Assembly (NCBI RefSeq): GCF_003255815.1
Contig: NC_037669.1
Location: forward strand, 136,115,558 to 136,179,557
Direction of reading: 5' to 3'
DNA: 64,000 bases
DNA from: Theropithecus gelada
Lineage: Eukaryota; Chordata; Mammalia; Primates; Cercopithecidae
Positions 61,801-64,000 of this stretch are shown here, one piece after another. The position numbers were made by a program, and so were the translations under genes. The notes beneath the pieces are model-generated. The model ran no database searches, was not told the origin of the DNA, and saw only the letters and a program-made list of their open reading frames with translations. Position 1 is the stretch's first letter. The number at the start of each line of letters is the position of its first letter.

Positions 61801-62436
61801 ATCTGTGGCCTATAAGGGATATTAATGAGACAAACTGAAATGTGAAGGAGTCTGTGGATTAGATTCTAACAATAAGTCTATGTTAACTTTTCTGATCTGG
61901 ATAGTTGTACTGTGGGGTTAGGCAGTGAGAGTGTCCTAATATTTAGGAAATATAAGTAACAGGGCATCACGTGTGCAACTTTCAAACGGTTCAAAAATGT
62001 CAACAACTGGAGTATTAGATAAAGGTATACAGGAGCTCTGTGTACTATTTCTGAAAATTTTATGTAAATTTGCATGTCCAAGGTTTTTTTAAATGGATAG
62101 TGTTTTGTTACATGAAATAGTATACTTACTACTCTGGAAATAGATTCCCTATCAGGCCAGTTCTGCCATACTAGTGTGGCAATTCACATATTTGTAATAT
62201 TTGCGCAAGTTATCTCATCCAACTAATCCTAAATATCCTAAAGAGAGAAAATACTAATACAGTATGAGTCACAAACAGAATAAAATATAAGTAAGCTTTC
62301 AAAACAAATTTGCTGACATACCTGCATGCCATAGCAAATTCCAAGAACAGGCTTGCCAATAGTGAATATTGCTGGATCAAACCAGGGAGCATCTTCAGCA
62401 TACACAGAATTAGGTCCTCCAGAGATGATAATAGCA
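22766..62436 (-). CDS. GMPS: GMP synthase (glutamine-hydrolysing), exons for residues 71-693
   Basis: GMPS makes GMP from XMP, ATP and glutamine in the last step of de novo guanine nucleotide synthesis. An N-terminal class I glutamine amidotransferase releases ammonia, an ATP pyrophosphatase domain adenylates XMP, and a C-terminal domain dimerises and helps bind XMP. Thirteen exons, read on the minus strand from high to low coordinate, splice in frame with AG/GT borders and give 623 residues plus a stop; codon phases match at every junction. Visible motifs are GICYG with Cys104, FHPE with His190 and Glu192, SGGVDS at 244-249, GTLRPDLIES at 367-376, HPFPGPG at 436-442 and the C-terminal KPPGTTEWE. 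I recognise the protein from family knowledge, and the exon sums reach 693 residues, the human length. Residues 1-70 and the promoter lie beyond 64000. No frameshift, stop or broken splice site is seen. Confidence 0.97.
22868..23937 (-). other. GMPS last intron
   Basis: 1.07 kb. 23086-23250 (TACTCAAAGTGTGATCCACAA) looks like an old hAT/MER element, weakly supported. There is an A-tract at 23797-23813. No exon seen. Confidence 0.5.
23938..24110 (-). CDS. GMPS: GMPS exon, residues 603-660
   Basis: 173 bp, acceptor CTCTAG, donor GTAATT. It encodes YAGKISQMPVILTPLHF, QRSVVIRTF and MTGIPATPGNEIPVE. RSVVIRT and the following DFMT segment belong to the conserved C-terminal sub-domain that contacts XMP in GMP synthetases (family knowledge). 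Confidence 0.97.
24111..25399 (-). other. GMPS intron with one Alu
   Basis: Contains the perfect 11-bp-arm hairpin at 24306-24331 and the Alu at 24941-25258; the rest is unassigned. Confidence 0.6.
24941..25258 (+). mobile_element. Alu with an internal inverted insertion
   Basis: Full Alu flanked by AGCAACATTATA (24929-24940) and AGCAACATCATA (25259-25270). Extra bases near 25000-25020 create an inverted repeat not found in normal Alu (see findings). Confidence 0.94.
25400..25530 (-). CDS. GMPS: GMPS exon, residues 559-603
   Basis: 131 bp, acceptor TTCCAG, donor GTAAGT. It encodes VVYIFGPPVKEPPTDVTPTF through ADFEAHNILRESG. The Arg559 and Gly603 codons are split across the junctions, consistent with both neighbours. 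Confidence 0.97.
25815..26251 (+). mobile_element. MaLR LTR (MLT1-like)
   Basis: Ancient LTR with the typical AGTTAAAATGAAGTAATACTGG, AATTTGGATACACAGACACA and GAGAGAATAAATGTCTGTTG (polyadenylation signal) blocks and the 3' end CCTAGGAAACAAATACA. Confidence 0.75.
26252..27260 (-). other. GMPS intron, nothing recognised
   Basis: One kilobase of AT-rich intron without a repeat or exon that I can name. Confidence 0.45.
27278..27571 (-). mobile_element. AluY-like
   Basis: Reverse orientation, little diverged, with a perfect 17-bp duplication AAGTTCACCAAGATTCT (27261-27277 and 27572-27588). Same transcriptional orientation as GMPS. Confidence 0.96.
27936..28196 (-). mobile_element. Alu, slightly 5'-truncated
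   Basis: Reverse orientation with a (TTTTG)n tail. CATTATTGAAG flanks it (27925-27935 and 28197-28207). The 5' end of the left monomer is missing. Confidence 0.94.
28208..29209 (-). other. GMPS intron, with a GT/GGGT-rich patch
   Basis: 28755-28808 is rich in G and T (GGTGGGTGGTTGG and a short GT run). Nothing else recognised. Confidence 0.5.
29210..29325 (-). CDS. GMPS: GMPS exon, residues 521-559
   Basis: 116 bp, acceptor TTTCAG, donor GTGTGT (no A at +4, G at +5 replaced by G/T alternation, so a fairly poor donor). It encodes GDCRSYSYVCGISS to IPRMCHNVN and two bases of Arg559. Part of the C-terminal domain. Confidence 0.96.
29614..30229 (+). mobile_element. Alu interrupted by a younger Alu
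   Basis: Outer Alu begins at 29614, is broken after TTAGCTGGGC at 29756, and resumes at 30059. Its own target-site duplication AAGAATTTA is at 29605-29613 and 30230-30238. Confidence 0.95.
29757..30058 (+). mobile_element. AluY of Old World monkey type, nested in an Alu
   Basis: Has GCTCAAGCCTG and GAGATCCGGCCACTGC. A 15-bp duplication AAAAATTAGCTGGGC of the host Alu is at 29742-29756 and 30059-30073. Confidence 0.95.
30285..30589 (+). mobile_element. Old Alu (AluJ-like)
   Basis: Diverged Alu with an (AAAT)n tail, 50 bp from the preceding composite Alu. Confidence 0.92.
30930..31220 (+). mobile_element. Alu (AluS-like)
   Basis: Flanked by AAAAGTGTAAAATG (about 30917-30929 and 31219-31232). 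Full length. Confidence 0.95.
31233..32212 (-). other. GMPS intron, possible old L1 remnants
   Basis: 31270-31440 has faint L1M resemblance (AATGGTTAAATAAATGATGGTATG-like phrase, GAATATGAGGGAACAG). Otherwise unassigned. Confidence 0.4.
32213..32510 (-). mobile_element. Alu (AluS-like)
   Basis: Reverse-orientation full Alu ending GAGCCACTGCACCTGGC. Confidence 0.94.
32853..33143 (+). mobile_element. Old Alu (AluJ-like)
   Basis: Diverged full Alu (GGGCACAGCGGCTCACGCTT) ending directly before the 253-bp duplication copy at 33160. Confidence 0.92.
33160..33732 (+). repeat. Copy A of a 253-bp local duplication, split by an AluY
   Basis: 33160-33298 plus 33619-33732 match 34540-34792 with about 9 mismatches in 253 bp and no gaps. 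The Alu at 33299-33610 and its TGCAGATT duplication are the only insert. Copy A stops inside L1M sequence that continues beyond copy B, so A is the derived copy. Confidence 0.95.
33299..33610 (+). mobile_element. AluY of Old World monkey type
   Basis: Has GCCTCAAGCCTG and GAGATCCGGCCACTGC. Target-site duplication AAATGCAGATT lies before it and after the A-tail. The intact empty site is visible in the paralogous copy at 34668-34678. Confidence 0.95.
33733..34228 (-). other. GMPS intron, nothing recognised
   Basis: About 500 bp unassigned. Open frames on both strands at 33801-34134 have no family features. Confidence 0.4.
34229..34312 (+). mobile_element. Alu 3' fragment next to an exon
   Basis: Only the end of the right monomer (AACCCAGGAGGCGGAGGTTG to CCAGCCTGG) and a poly-A remain. 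It ends about 30 bp from the splice donor of the exon at 34345. Confidence 0.92.
34345..34470 (-). CDS. GMPS: GMPS exon, residues 479-520
   Basis: 126 bp, 42 codons in phase 0 at both ends, acceptor TCTCAG, donor GTGAGT. It encodes PHTLLQRVKACTTEEDQEKL to LPIKTVGVQ in the dimerisation domain. As far as I know, the animal enzyme is longer in this part than bacterial GuaA. The exon sits between the two copies of a 253-bp duplication (33160-33732 and 34540-34792). Confidence 0.97.
34540..34792 (+). repeat. Copy B of the 253-bp local duplication (empty Alu site)
   Basis: Direct repeat of copy A, 1380 bp apart, about 96% identical. It starts 70 bp upstream of the acceptor of the exon at 34345-34470 on the gene strand. 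Its right part runs on into the L1M at 34765-36960, which marks it as the original. Confidence 0.95.
34765..36960 (-). mobile_element. L1M or HAL1 fragment with one Alu inside
   Basis: Antisense old-L1 phrases (CTGTTTGAAATTAATATAGC; GTTTGACAGTCTATGTTTTA; CTGCTTGAGATGTGTTACGT) run through to about 36500. The open frame at 36268-36513 is part of this repeat, not a gene. Confidence 0.75.
35517..35810 (+). mobile_element. Alu (AluS-like)
   Basis: Full Alu inside the L1M. GTTCTCA (35510-35516 and 35811-35817) flanks it. Confidence 0.94.
37309..37424 (-). CDS. GMPS: GMPS exon, residues 440-478
   Basis: 116 bp, acceptor CTTTAG, donor GTAATA. It completes the PGPGLAIR motif that begins the C-terminal dimerisation domain and runs on to DFSASVKK. 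The short hairpin cluster at 37581-37645 lies about 160 bp upstream of its acceptor on the gene strand. Confidence 0.96.
37664..37760 (+). mobile_element. MIR fragment
   Basis: CTAAGTTTCTTCATCTATAA and ATTGTGAGGCTCAAATAAGA match the MIR core. Unusually similar to the MIR at 39390 (see findings). Confidence 0.65.
37799..38070 (-). mobile_element. Old Alu (AluJ-like)
   Basis: Diverged reverse Alu, ending GCCACTGACTGCACTTGGCC, 375 bp upstream of the acceptor at 37424 on the gene strand. Confidence 0.9.
38336..38641 (-). mobile_element. Old diverged Alu
   Basis: Reverse-orientation Alu with many substitutions (TTGACAGACTCTCATTCTAT; ending GTCACTGCACTCGACT). Confidence 0.9.
38995..39203 (-). mobile_element. 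Alu with an internal deletion
   Basis: Reverse Alu running normally to TATTTTTAGTAGACTC and then directly to GGTACAGGCATGAGCCAC. About 90 bp of the left monomer is missing between the two. Confidence 0.92.
39390..39545 (+). mobile_element. MIR
   Basis: TTTGGCAAATTAGTTGCTTT, TTCTTCATCTGTAAAACAGG, GATTAAATAAGACAAT and GTGCCTAGCACATAGAGTA follow the MIR order. Confidence 0.8.
39885..40075 (+). mobile_element. MIR with a hairpin insertion
   Basis: CTCTACTACTAGGACTGTGT and TGTCTTGGTTTTCTCATCTG are MIR-like. After TCATCTG a short self-complementary stretch breaks the core (39960-39981). Confidence 0.6.
40197..40497 (+). mobile_element. AluY, next to a GMPS exon
   Basis: Little diverged. Flanked by AAAGATGAATTA (40185-40196) and AAAGATGAATCA (40495-40506). 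Its A-tail, a poly-T on the gene strand, is 34 bp from the donor of the exon 40532-40637. Confidence 0.96.
40532..40637 (-). CDS. GMPS: GMPS exon, residues 405-440
   Basis: 106 bp: 35 codons and the first base of Gly440, acceptor CTGTAG, donor GTAAAA. It encodes EPLKDFHKDEVRILGRELGL and the start of RHPFPGPG, the end of the ATP-pyrophosphatase domain and the entry to the C-terminal domain. The A-tail of an AluY ends 34 bp from the donor. Confidence 0.97.
41130..41272 (+). mobile_element. Very short L1 3' end inserted in L1M
   Basis: Contains CTGGGTGATGAAATAATCTG and ACACTTATACCCTTGAACTT, the tail end of a younger L1 3' UTR. AAAAAACAAGCAAA before and AAAAAAGGGAACAAA after are a probable decayed target-site duplication. 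Confidence 0.75.
41421..41712 (-). mobile_element. Alu (AluS-like)
   Basis: Reverse orientation. GATGACTAACATTTTT (41405-41420) and GATGACTAAAATTTTT (41713-41728) form a 16-bp duplication with one mismatch. Confidence 0.95.
41984..42264 (-). mobile_element. Alu (AluS-like)
   Basis: Reverse orientation. ATTACTCAGTCT (41972-41983) and ATTATTCAGTCT (42265-42276) flank it inside the L1M. Confidence 0.95.
42595..42897 (+). mobile_element. AluY of Old World monkey type, inserted at the 5' edge of an older Alu
   Basis: GCTCAAGCCTG marks the lineage. The duplication AAGATGAGGCTGG is at 42582-42594 and 42896-42908, so it landed six bases into the older Alu. Confidence 0.95.
42903..43194 (+). mobile_element. 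Older Alu (AluS-like) behind the AluY
   Basis: Full Alu. Its own target-site duplication, AAAATAGTTAAGATG (42573-42587) and AAAACAGTTAAGATG (43198-43212), encloses both elements. Confidence 0.95.
43256..44216 (+). mobile_element. Second L1M fragment with an AluY inside
   Basis: Sense-strand old L1 (GGTGAGGATGTGGAAAAATT; CATGGATGAACCTTGAAAAC; CTACAGAGACAGAAATAAAT), broken by the AluY at 43666-43961. Confidence 0.8.
43666..43961 (+). mobile_element. AluY-like
   Basis: AAAAGACCACATATT (43651-43665) recurs as AAAAGGACCACATATT after the A-tail. Confidence 0.95.
44291..44464 (-). CDS. GMPS: GMPS exon, residues 347-404
   Basis: 174 bp, exactly 58 codons in phase 0 at both ends, acceptor TTATAG, donor GTAAAA. 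It contains LAQGTLRPDLIES, the most recognisable GMP synthetase signature, then KTHHNDTELI. A polypurine run on the plus strand (44216-44250) lies about 40 bp downstream of the donor on the gene strand, where it reads as a polypyrimidine tract. Confidence 0.97.
44648..45260 (+). mobile_element. Alu interrupted by another Alu
   Basis: Outer Alu 44648-44784 and 45095-45260, enclosed by AGGTACGTGA (44638-44647) and AGGTATGTGA (45261-45270). Confidence 0.94.
44785..45094 (+). mobile_element. Inner Alu of the pair
   Basis: Starts GCCAGGCATGGTGGCTCACG after the outer AAAATTAGCA and ends in an (AAAAT)n tail, after which the outer Alu resumes as AAATAGCTGGGC. Confidence 0.93.
45415..45726 (+). mobile_element. 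Alu with an (AAAC)n tail
   Basis: Perfect 14-bp duplication AACATAAAACAGTT (45401-45414 and 45727-45740). It lies 160-490 bp downstream of the donor of the exon at 45903 on the gene strand. Confidence 0.95.
45903..46054 (-). CDS. GMPS: GMPS exon, residues 296-346
   Basis: 152 bp, acceptor CTCTAG, donor GTACCT. Two bases finish Val296, then 50 codons follow, including INAAHSFYNG and TSPEEKRKIIGDTFVK. It also holds the basic TPRKRISKTLN stretch. It belongs to the ATP-pyrophosphatase domain, in the region covering the active site. Confidence 0.97.
46238..46572 (+). mobile_element. AluY/S with an (AAAT)n/A tail and 5' filler
   Basis: Full Alu. AAACTATCAAT occurs after the tail (46573-46583) and before the element (46213-46223), but 14 extra bases separate the latter from the Alu start. 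Confidence 0.92.
46692..46982 (+). mobile_element. Alu (AluS-like)
   Basis: Perfect 15-bp duplication AAATTATGCTGATTA (46677-46691 and 46983-46997). Confidence 0.95.
46998..48651 (-). other. GMPS intron, nothing recognised
   Basis: 1.65 kb without an Alu and with no repeat I can name. Short open frames such as 47468-47659 have no support. Confidence 0.45.
48666..48964 (-). mobile_element. Alu (AluS-like)
   Basis: Reverse orientation, 14-bp duplication GGAAAAGATAATTT (48652-48665 and 48965-48978). Confidence 0.95.
49238..49403 (-). CDS. GMPS: GMPS exon, residues 241-296 (PP-loop)
   Basis: 166 bp, acceptor CCGTAG, donor GTATTG. It opens with VLLSGGVDST. SGGVDS is the pyrophosphate-binding loop shared by N-type ATP pyrophosphatases, and HIDNGFMR follows at about residue 269. 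It ends one base into the Val296 codon. The intron between this exon and the preceding one is only 229 bp (49404-49632), the shortest in the window. Confidence 0.97.
49633..49826 (-). CDS. GMPS: GMPS exon, residues 176-240 (His/Glu of the glutaminase triad)
   Basis: 194 bp, acceptor ATAAAG, donor GTAAGC. It contains YGVQFHPEVG, where His190 and Glu192 complete the catalytic triad with Cys104. It then runs through the linker from glutaminase to ATP-pyrophosphatase domain (IREIKERVGTSKVL). From memory the residue before QFHPE is Ala in human and here it is Val; this is a conservative change, and my recall of single residues is not certain. Confidence 0.97.
49930..50232 (-). mobile_element. Alu, first of three in a row
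   Basis: Reverse orientation with a poly-T of over 20 at its right-monomer end, about 100 bp upstream of the acceptor of the exon 49633-49826. Confidence 0.94.
50233..50565 (-). mobile_element. AluY/S with (ATTTT)n(TTTTG)n tail
   Basis: Second of three same-orientation Alus that abut. Its tail, about 55 bp of TTTTA and TTTTG units, is a microsatellite (50236-50286). Confidence 0.94.
50566..50857 (-). mobile_element. Old Alu (AluJ-like), third in the row
   Basis: Diverged (TTAGGCAGGGTATTTACTG; ending GGCCACTGCACACAGCC). Confidence 0.92.
51944..52030 (+). repeat. 30-bp tandem repeat within L2
   Basis: Three units start TCCTAACAAC or TCCTGACAAC at 51944, 51974 and 52004. A fourth start, TCCTGACAAC, follows beyond the LTR. 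Confidence 0.8.
52026..52331 (-). mobile_element. Solo LTR, ERV1-like, 306 bp
   Basis: Plus-strand ends TG and CA, with TCTAC before and TCTAT after as a 5-bp target-site duplication. Read on the minus strand it has CTCAATAAATTCC and the R-U5-like CTGCGTGCCTAACTTTTCC. It is an intronic sense-orientation LTR relative to GMPS. Confidence 0.75.
52925..53234 (-). mobile_element. Old Alu (AluJ-like) in the L2 3' UTR
   Basis: Reverse orientation, diverged, ending CACCACACCTGGCC. L2 3' UTR text lies on both sides. Confidence 0.9.
53638..53816 (+). mobile_element. hAT-type DNA transposon, internally deleted
   Basis: Ends GGGTCAGCAAACTTTCTGC and CAGTTTGCCAACCCTG are inverted repeats. Same family as the element at 57828. 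Confidence 0.75.
54233..54336 (-). CDS. GMPS: GMPS exon, residues 141-176
   Basis: 104 bp: one base finishing Arg141, 34 codons, and the first base of Gly176. It carries the LLTHGDSVDKV segment of the amidotransferase fold. The acceptor is GTTTAG. The donor GTGAAA is weak (no G at +5), and a better GTAAGC lies 52 nt further into the intron (see findings). Confidence 0.96.
54337..55194 (-). other. GMPS intron, nothing recognised
   Basis: AT-rich, no named repeat or exon. Confidence 0.45.
55195..55475 (+). mobile_element. Alu with internal deletions
   Basis: Left monomer shortened (ACTTTCGGAGCCCGGGGCAG) and the AAAAATTAGC to GTGCCTGTAATC junction deleted at 55325. Confidence 0.93.
55898..56208 (+). 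mobile_element. Alu (AluS-like)
   Basis: AAAATAGTAATCTT (55883-55896) and AAAATAATAATCTT (56209-56222) flank it. About 320 bp downstream of the donor of the exon at 56531 on the gene strand. Confidence 0.94.
56531..56628 (-). CDS. GMPS: GMPS exon, residues 109-141
   Basis: 98 bp, beginning in phase with ATGATGAAT after acceptor GAACAG and ending two bases into the Arg141 codon before donor GTATTA. It encodes the glutaminase segment with the FGGTVHKKSVREDG stretch. Too small to stand out as an open frame. It was placed by translating the minus strand and matching phases to both neighbours. Confidence 0.96.
56629..57820 (-). other. GMPS intron, nothing recognised
   Basis: 1.2 kb with no named repeat or exon. 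Confidence 0.45.
57828..58154 (+). mobile_element. hAT-type DNA transposon
   Basis: Termini CAAGGGTTGGTAAACT and AGTTTACTGATGCCTG. Flanked by TCTACAG on both sides (57821-57827 and 58155-58161), an almost full 8-bp hAT target duplication. Interior TCCAATAAAACCTTATTTATG is typical of the family. Confidence 0.8.
58160..58330 (+). mobile_element. Probable L2 fragment
   Basis: AGGATAAAATCCAAGTTCCTTA to CATTTTCTACTCCAGTCCA follows the order of L2 ORF2. Diverged. Confidence 0.5.
58560..59430 (+). mobile_element. Old L1M or HAL1-like fragment
   Basis: L1-like phrases (AAAATGAACAAGTATC, ATGTGACCCCCATT, GACCCAGCATTCCTACTG, CATGAACGAATCTCAAAACC) in 5'-3' order, much diverged. Confidence 0.65.
59431..60240 (-). 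other. GMPS intron, nothing recognised
   Basis: No named repeat or exon. Confidence 0.4.
60241..61056 (+). mobile_element. L1M 3' end
   Basis: ACCTGTACATGGATGTTCACAGCAG-like and TTCTGTACCTTCTTAATTTTGC are classic L1M 3' sequences. The element ends in an A-rich tail at about 61056. Confidence 0.8.
61121..61412 (-). mobile_element. Alu (AluS-like)
   Basis: Reverse orientation; lacks the usual ACGGAGTCT stretch just after the poly-T. TTACTCTTACTTT before and TTCTTACTTTC after look like a decayed target-site duplication. Confidence 0.93.
61425..62321 (-). other. GMPS intron, nothing recognised
   Basis: 900 bp directly downstream of the donor of the exon at 62322; no named repeat or exon. Confidence 0.45.
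62322..62436 (-). CDS. GMPS: GMPS exon, residues 71-108 (catalytic cysteine)
   Basis: 115 bp. The first base completes the codon for residue 70, then 38 codons follow. It encodes the SGGPNSVY strand-loop and the nucleophile elbow GICYG, whose Cys104 forms the glutamyl thioester in class I amidotransferases. The acceptor reads TCACAG and the donor GTATGT. This is the most 5' GMPS exon in the window. The phase requires one partial codon from an exon beyond 64000. Confidence 0.97.
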
Positions 62437-62779
62437 CTGTGATTTAAGGAACAATCAGTGAAGAATCTCTGTTAATCTTTACACAAGGTCTATGCCCTCT
62501 CTCCCTTGTGCCACTGAGGGAAACAACACAGATTCAGAAATTTTGTTGTTTTTGGTAGAATGTAGCAAATTCTAATTATATCACAGCGATTTACCATCCT
62601 ACACAGTTTAATTATTTTTACTGTACTTTACTGCAATGTTTAGAAGTCTATCAAGCATTTACTTGTTAATAAGCACAAACTTCCAAATAGATAATACCAA
62701 TGTTTTTACCTGTGATATTTAGCATGGATTTGTTTTACTTGTTTCCTTATCAGTGGAAGAAGTACATAAGAATTCTGGG

Positions 62780-63072
62780 CCGGGCGCGGTGGCTCAAGCC
62801 TGTAATCCCAGCACTTTGGGAGGCCGAGACGGGCGGATCACGAGGTTGGGAGATCGAGACCATCCTGTCTAACACGGTGAAACCCCGTCTCTACTAAAAA
62901 TACAAAAAACTAGCCGTGCGTAGTGGCGGGCGCCTGTAGTCCCAGCTACTCGGGAGGCTGAGGCAGGAGAATGGCGAGAACCCAGGAGGCGGAGCTTGCA
63001 GTGAGCCGAGATCGCGCCACCGCACTCCAGCCTGGGCGACAGAGCGAGACTCCATCTCCAAAAAAAAAAAAA
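62780..63072 (+). mobile_element. AluY with Old World monkey 5' marker
   Basis: GCTCAAGCCTG is present but the 3' part keeps GAGATCGCGCCACC. AAGAATTCTGG flanks it (62769-62779 and after the A-tail). Confidence 0.95.
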
Positions 63073-63073
63073 G

Positions 63074-63926
63074 AATTCTGGAGATGGTGAAAACACGGGT
63101 CTTCTCAGAGCCTAGCAGGTCACAGAACAACTGAAGGTATTATGAAGGCCCTGGGTAGCTCAGAGCAAAATACTCTACAACAAAAGACGGCAGAATAGAA
63201 AGTATAAATTACCTAACTTTGCCTGTTTACAGCATCCACCATCCCCAGCAATTTTCCCTAAGCCCAGGAAAGGGAGCTAATAACAATTCTGCCCCACATG
63301 CCCTGCTCTCAGAAATCAGGCCAGTAGTATAATTTAGCTACCTTACAATTTGCAGAGCATGGGTTAACTTGGGAGTCAAACTACTACACTAAGGGAAAAC
63401 TCCAAAATGAGGCCTATGTTCCTCTCCTGGCCATTAATACATCTACACTGGCCATCAGTATTCACTCAAAAAATTTAAACATTTTAATATCAGGAATTTC
63501 ACAAAAATTCAGATTTCTGGATTTTCTTTAGGGAAAAAAGAATCTGGAAACACTGGGCCTTCACTCCTGTATAACTACAACCAACTGGAATCATAAAGAG
63601 GCTTGCACCTTCAAGCTGCACATGCTCTCCAGTTTGCCACACATGCCCACTCACATAATAAAGGTATACTTAGTCCCTTTATTCAATTTAAGGTACTCTC
63701 TAACTCATTTTGAGTTTGCAGATAAATCTGTTTCATCTGTATTTCAAAGAAAAAGGCATTGTAAAATCTAATCAAAATTTACTTACAAATTTGGATTGCA
63801 ACACACTTTTTAATTAGTCGTTCCCTGTCATACAAAAATATACAAAGTATATTGCTAGATTTATAATACATCCAGAAGAATAATATGACATAAGTCAAAT
63901 TTATTTTTTTTTTAAATCTCAGTAAA
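63074..63926 (-). other. GMPS intron, nothing recognised
   Basis: No named repeat; the exons encoding residues 1-70 are not here. Confidence 0.45.
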
Positions 63927-64000
63927 GCTGGGCATGGAGGCTCACACCTGTAATCATAGCACTTTGGGAGACAGAGATGAGCAGACTGCTTGAGCCCAGG
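63927..64000 (+). mobile_element. Alu, cut by the window end
   Basis: First 74 bases of an Alu left monomer (GCTGGGCATGGAGGCTCACA). Confidence 0.9.

Noticed and set aside
1..64000. CRISPR arrays, prophage, operons or other prokaryotic systems
   Set aside because: The window is primate DNA; all regular repeats seen are Alu, L1, LTR or microsatellite.
1..64000. tRNA, rRNA or snRNA genes
   Set aside because: No cloverleaf with A and B boxes outside Alus, and no U-RNA core sequence, was seen by eye.

Overview
The window is nuclear DNA from a primate, most likely an Old World monkey (macaque/baboon group). About fifty Alu copies fill it. The youngest ones (29757-30058, 33299-33610, 42595-42897 and, less fully, 62780-63072) carry GCTCAAGCCTG at the 5' end, and the first two also carry GAGATCCGGCCACTGC near the 3' end. 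I know these as marks of cercopithecoid AluY lineages (AluYRa type), not of human AluY.

The only gene I can support is GMPS, GMP synthase (glutamine-hydrolysing), on the minus strand. Thirteen consecutive coding exons lie between 62436 and 22766. Every one has AG/GT borders and an uninterrupted reading frame. Together they encode residues 71 to 693 in the numbering of the human enzyme, ending in a TAA stop. The N-terminal exons (about 70 residues) and the promoter lie beyond base 64000. The exons carry the glutaminase Cys104/His190/Glu192 triad, the SGGVDS PP-loop and the C-terminal dimerisation/XMP-binding part, so the gene looks functional.

Layout: 1-18100 is sequence downstream of GMPS, made of L1 fragments, two ERV1-like LTRs, DNA transposon remnants and Alus. 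18103-22765 is unusually poor in repeats and may hold the 3' UTR. 22766-62436 is the exon-bearing part, with introns full of Alu, L1M, L2, MIR and LTR sequence. 62437-64000 is the start of the next intron.

I found no undescribed molecular system. The best second-look items are: a 253-bp local duplication flanking one GMPS exon, in which one copy took an AluY while the other keeps the empty site; Alus nested in Alus with readable target-site duplications; a stronger cryptic splice donor 52 nt past a weak annotated one; and several perfect small hairpins.
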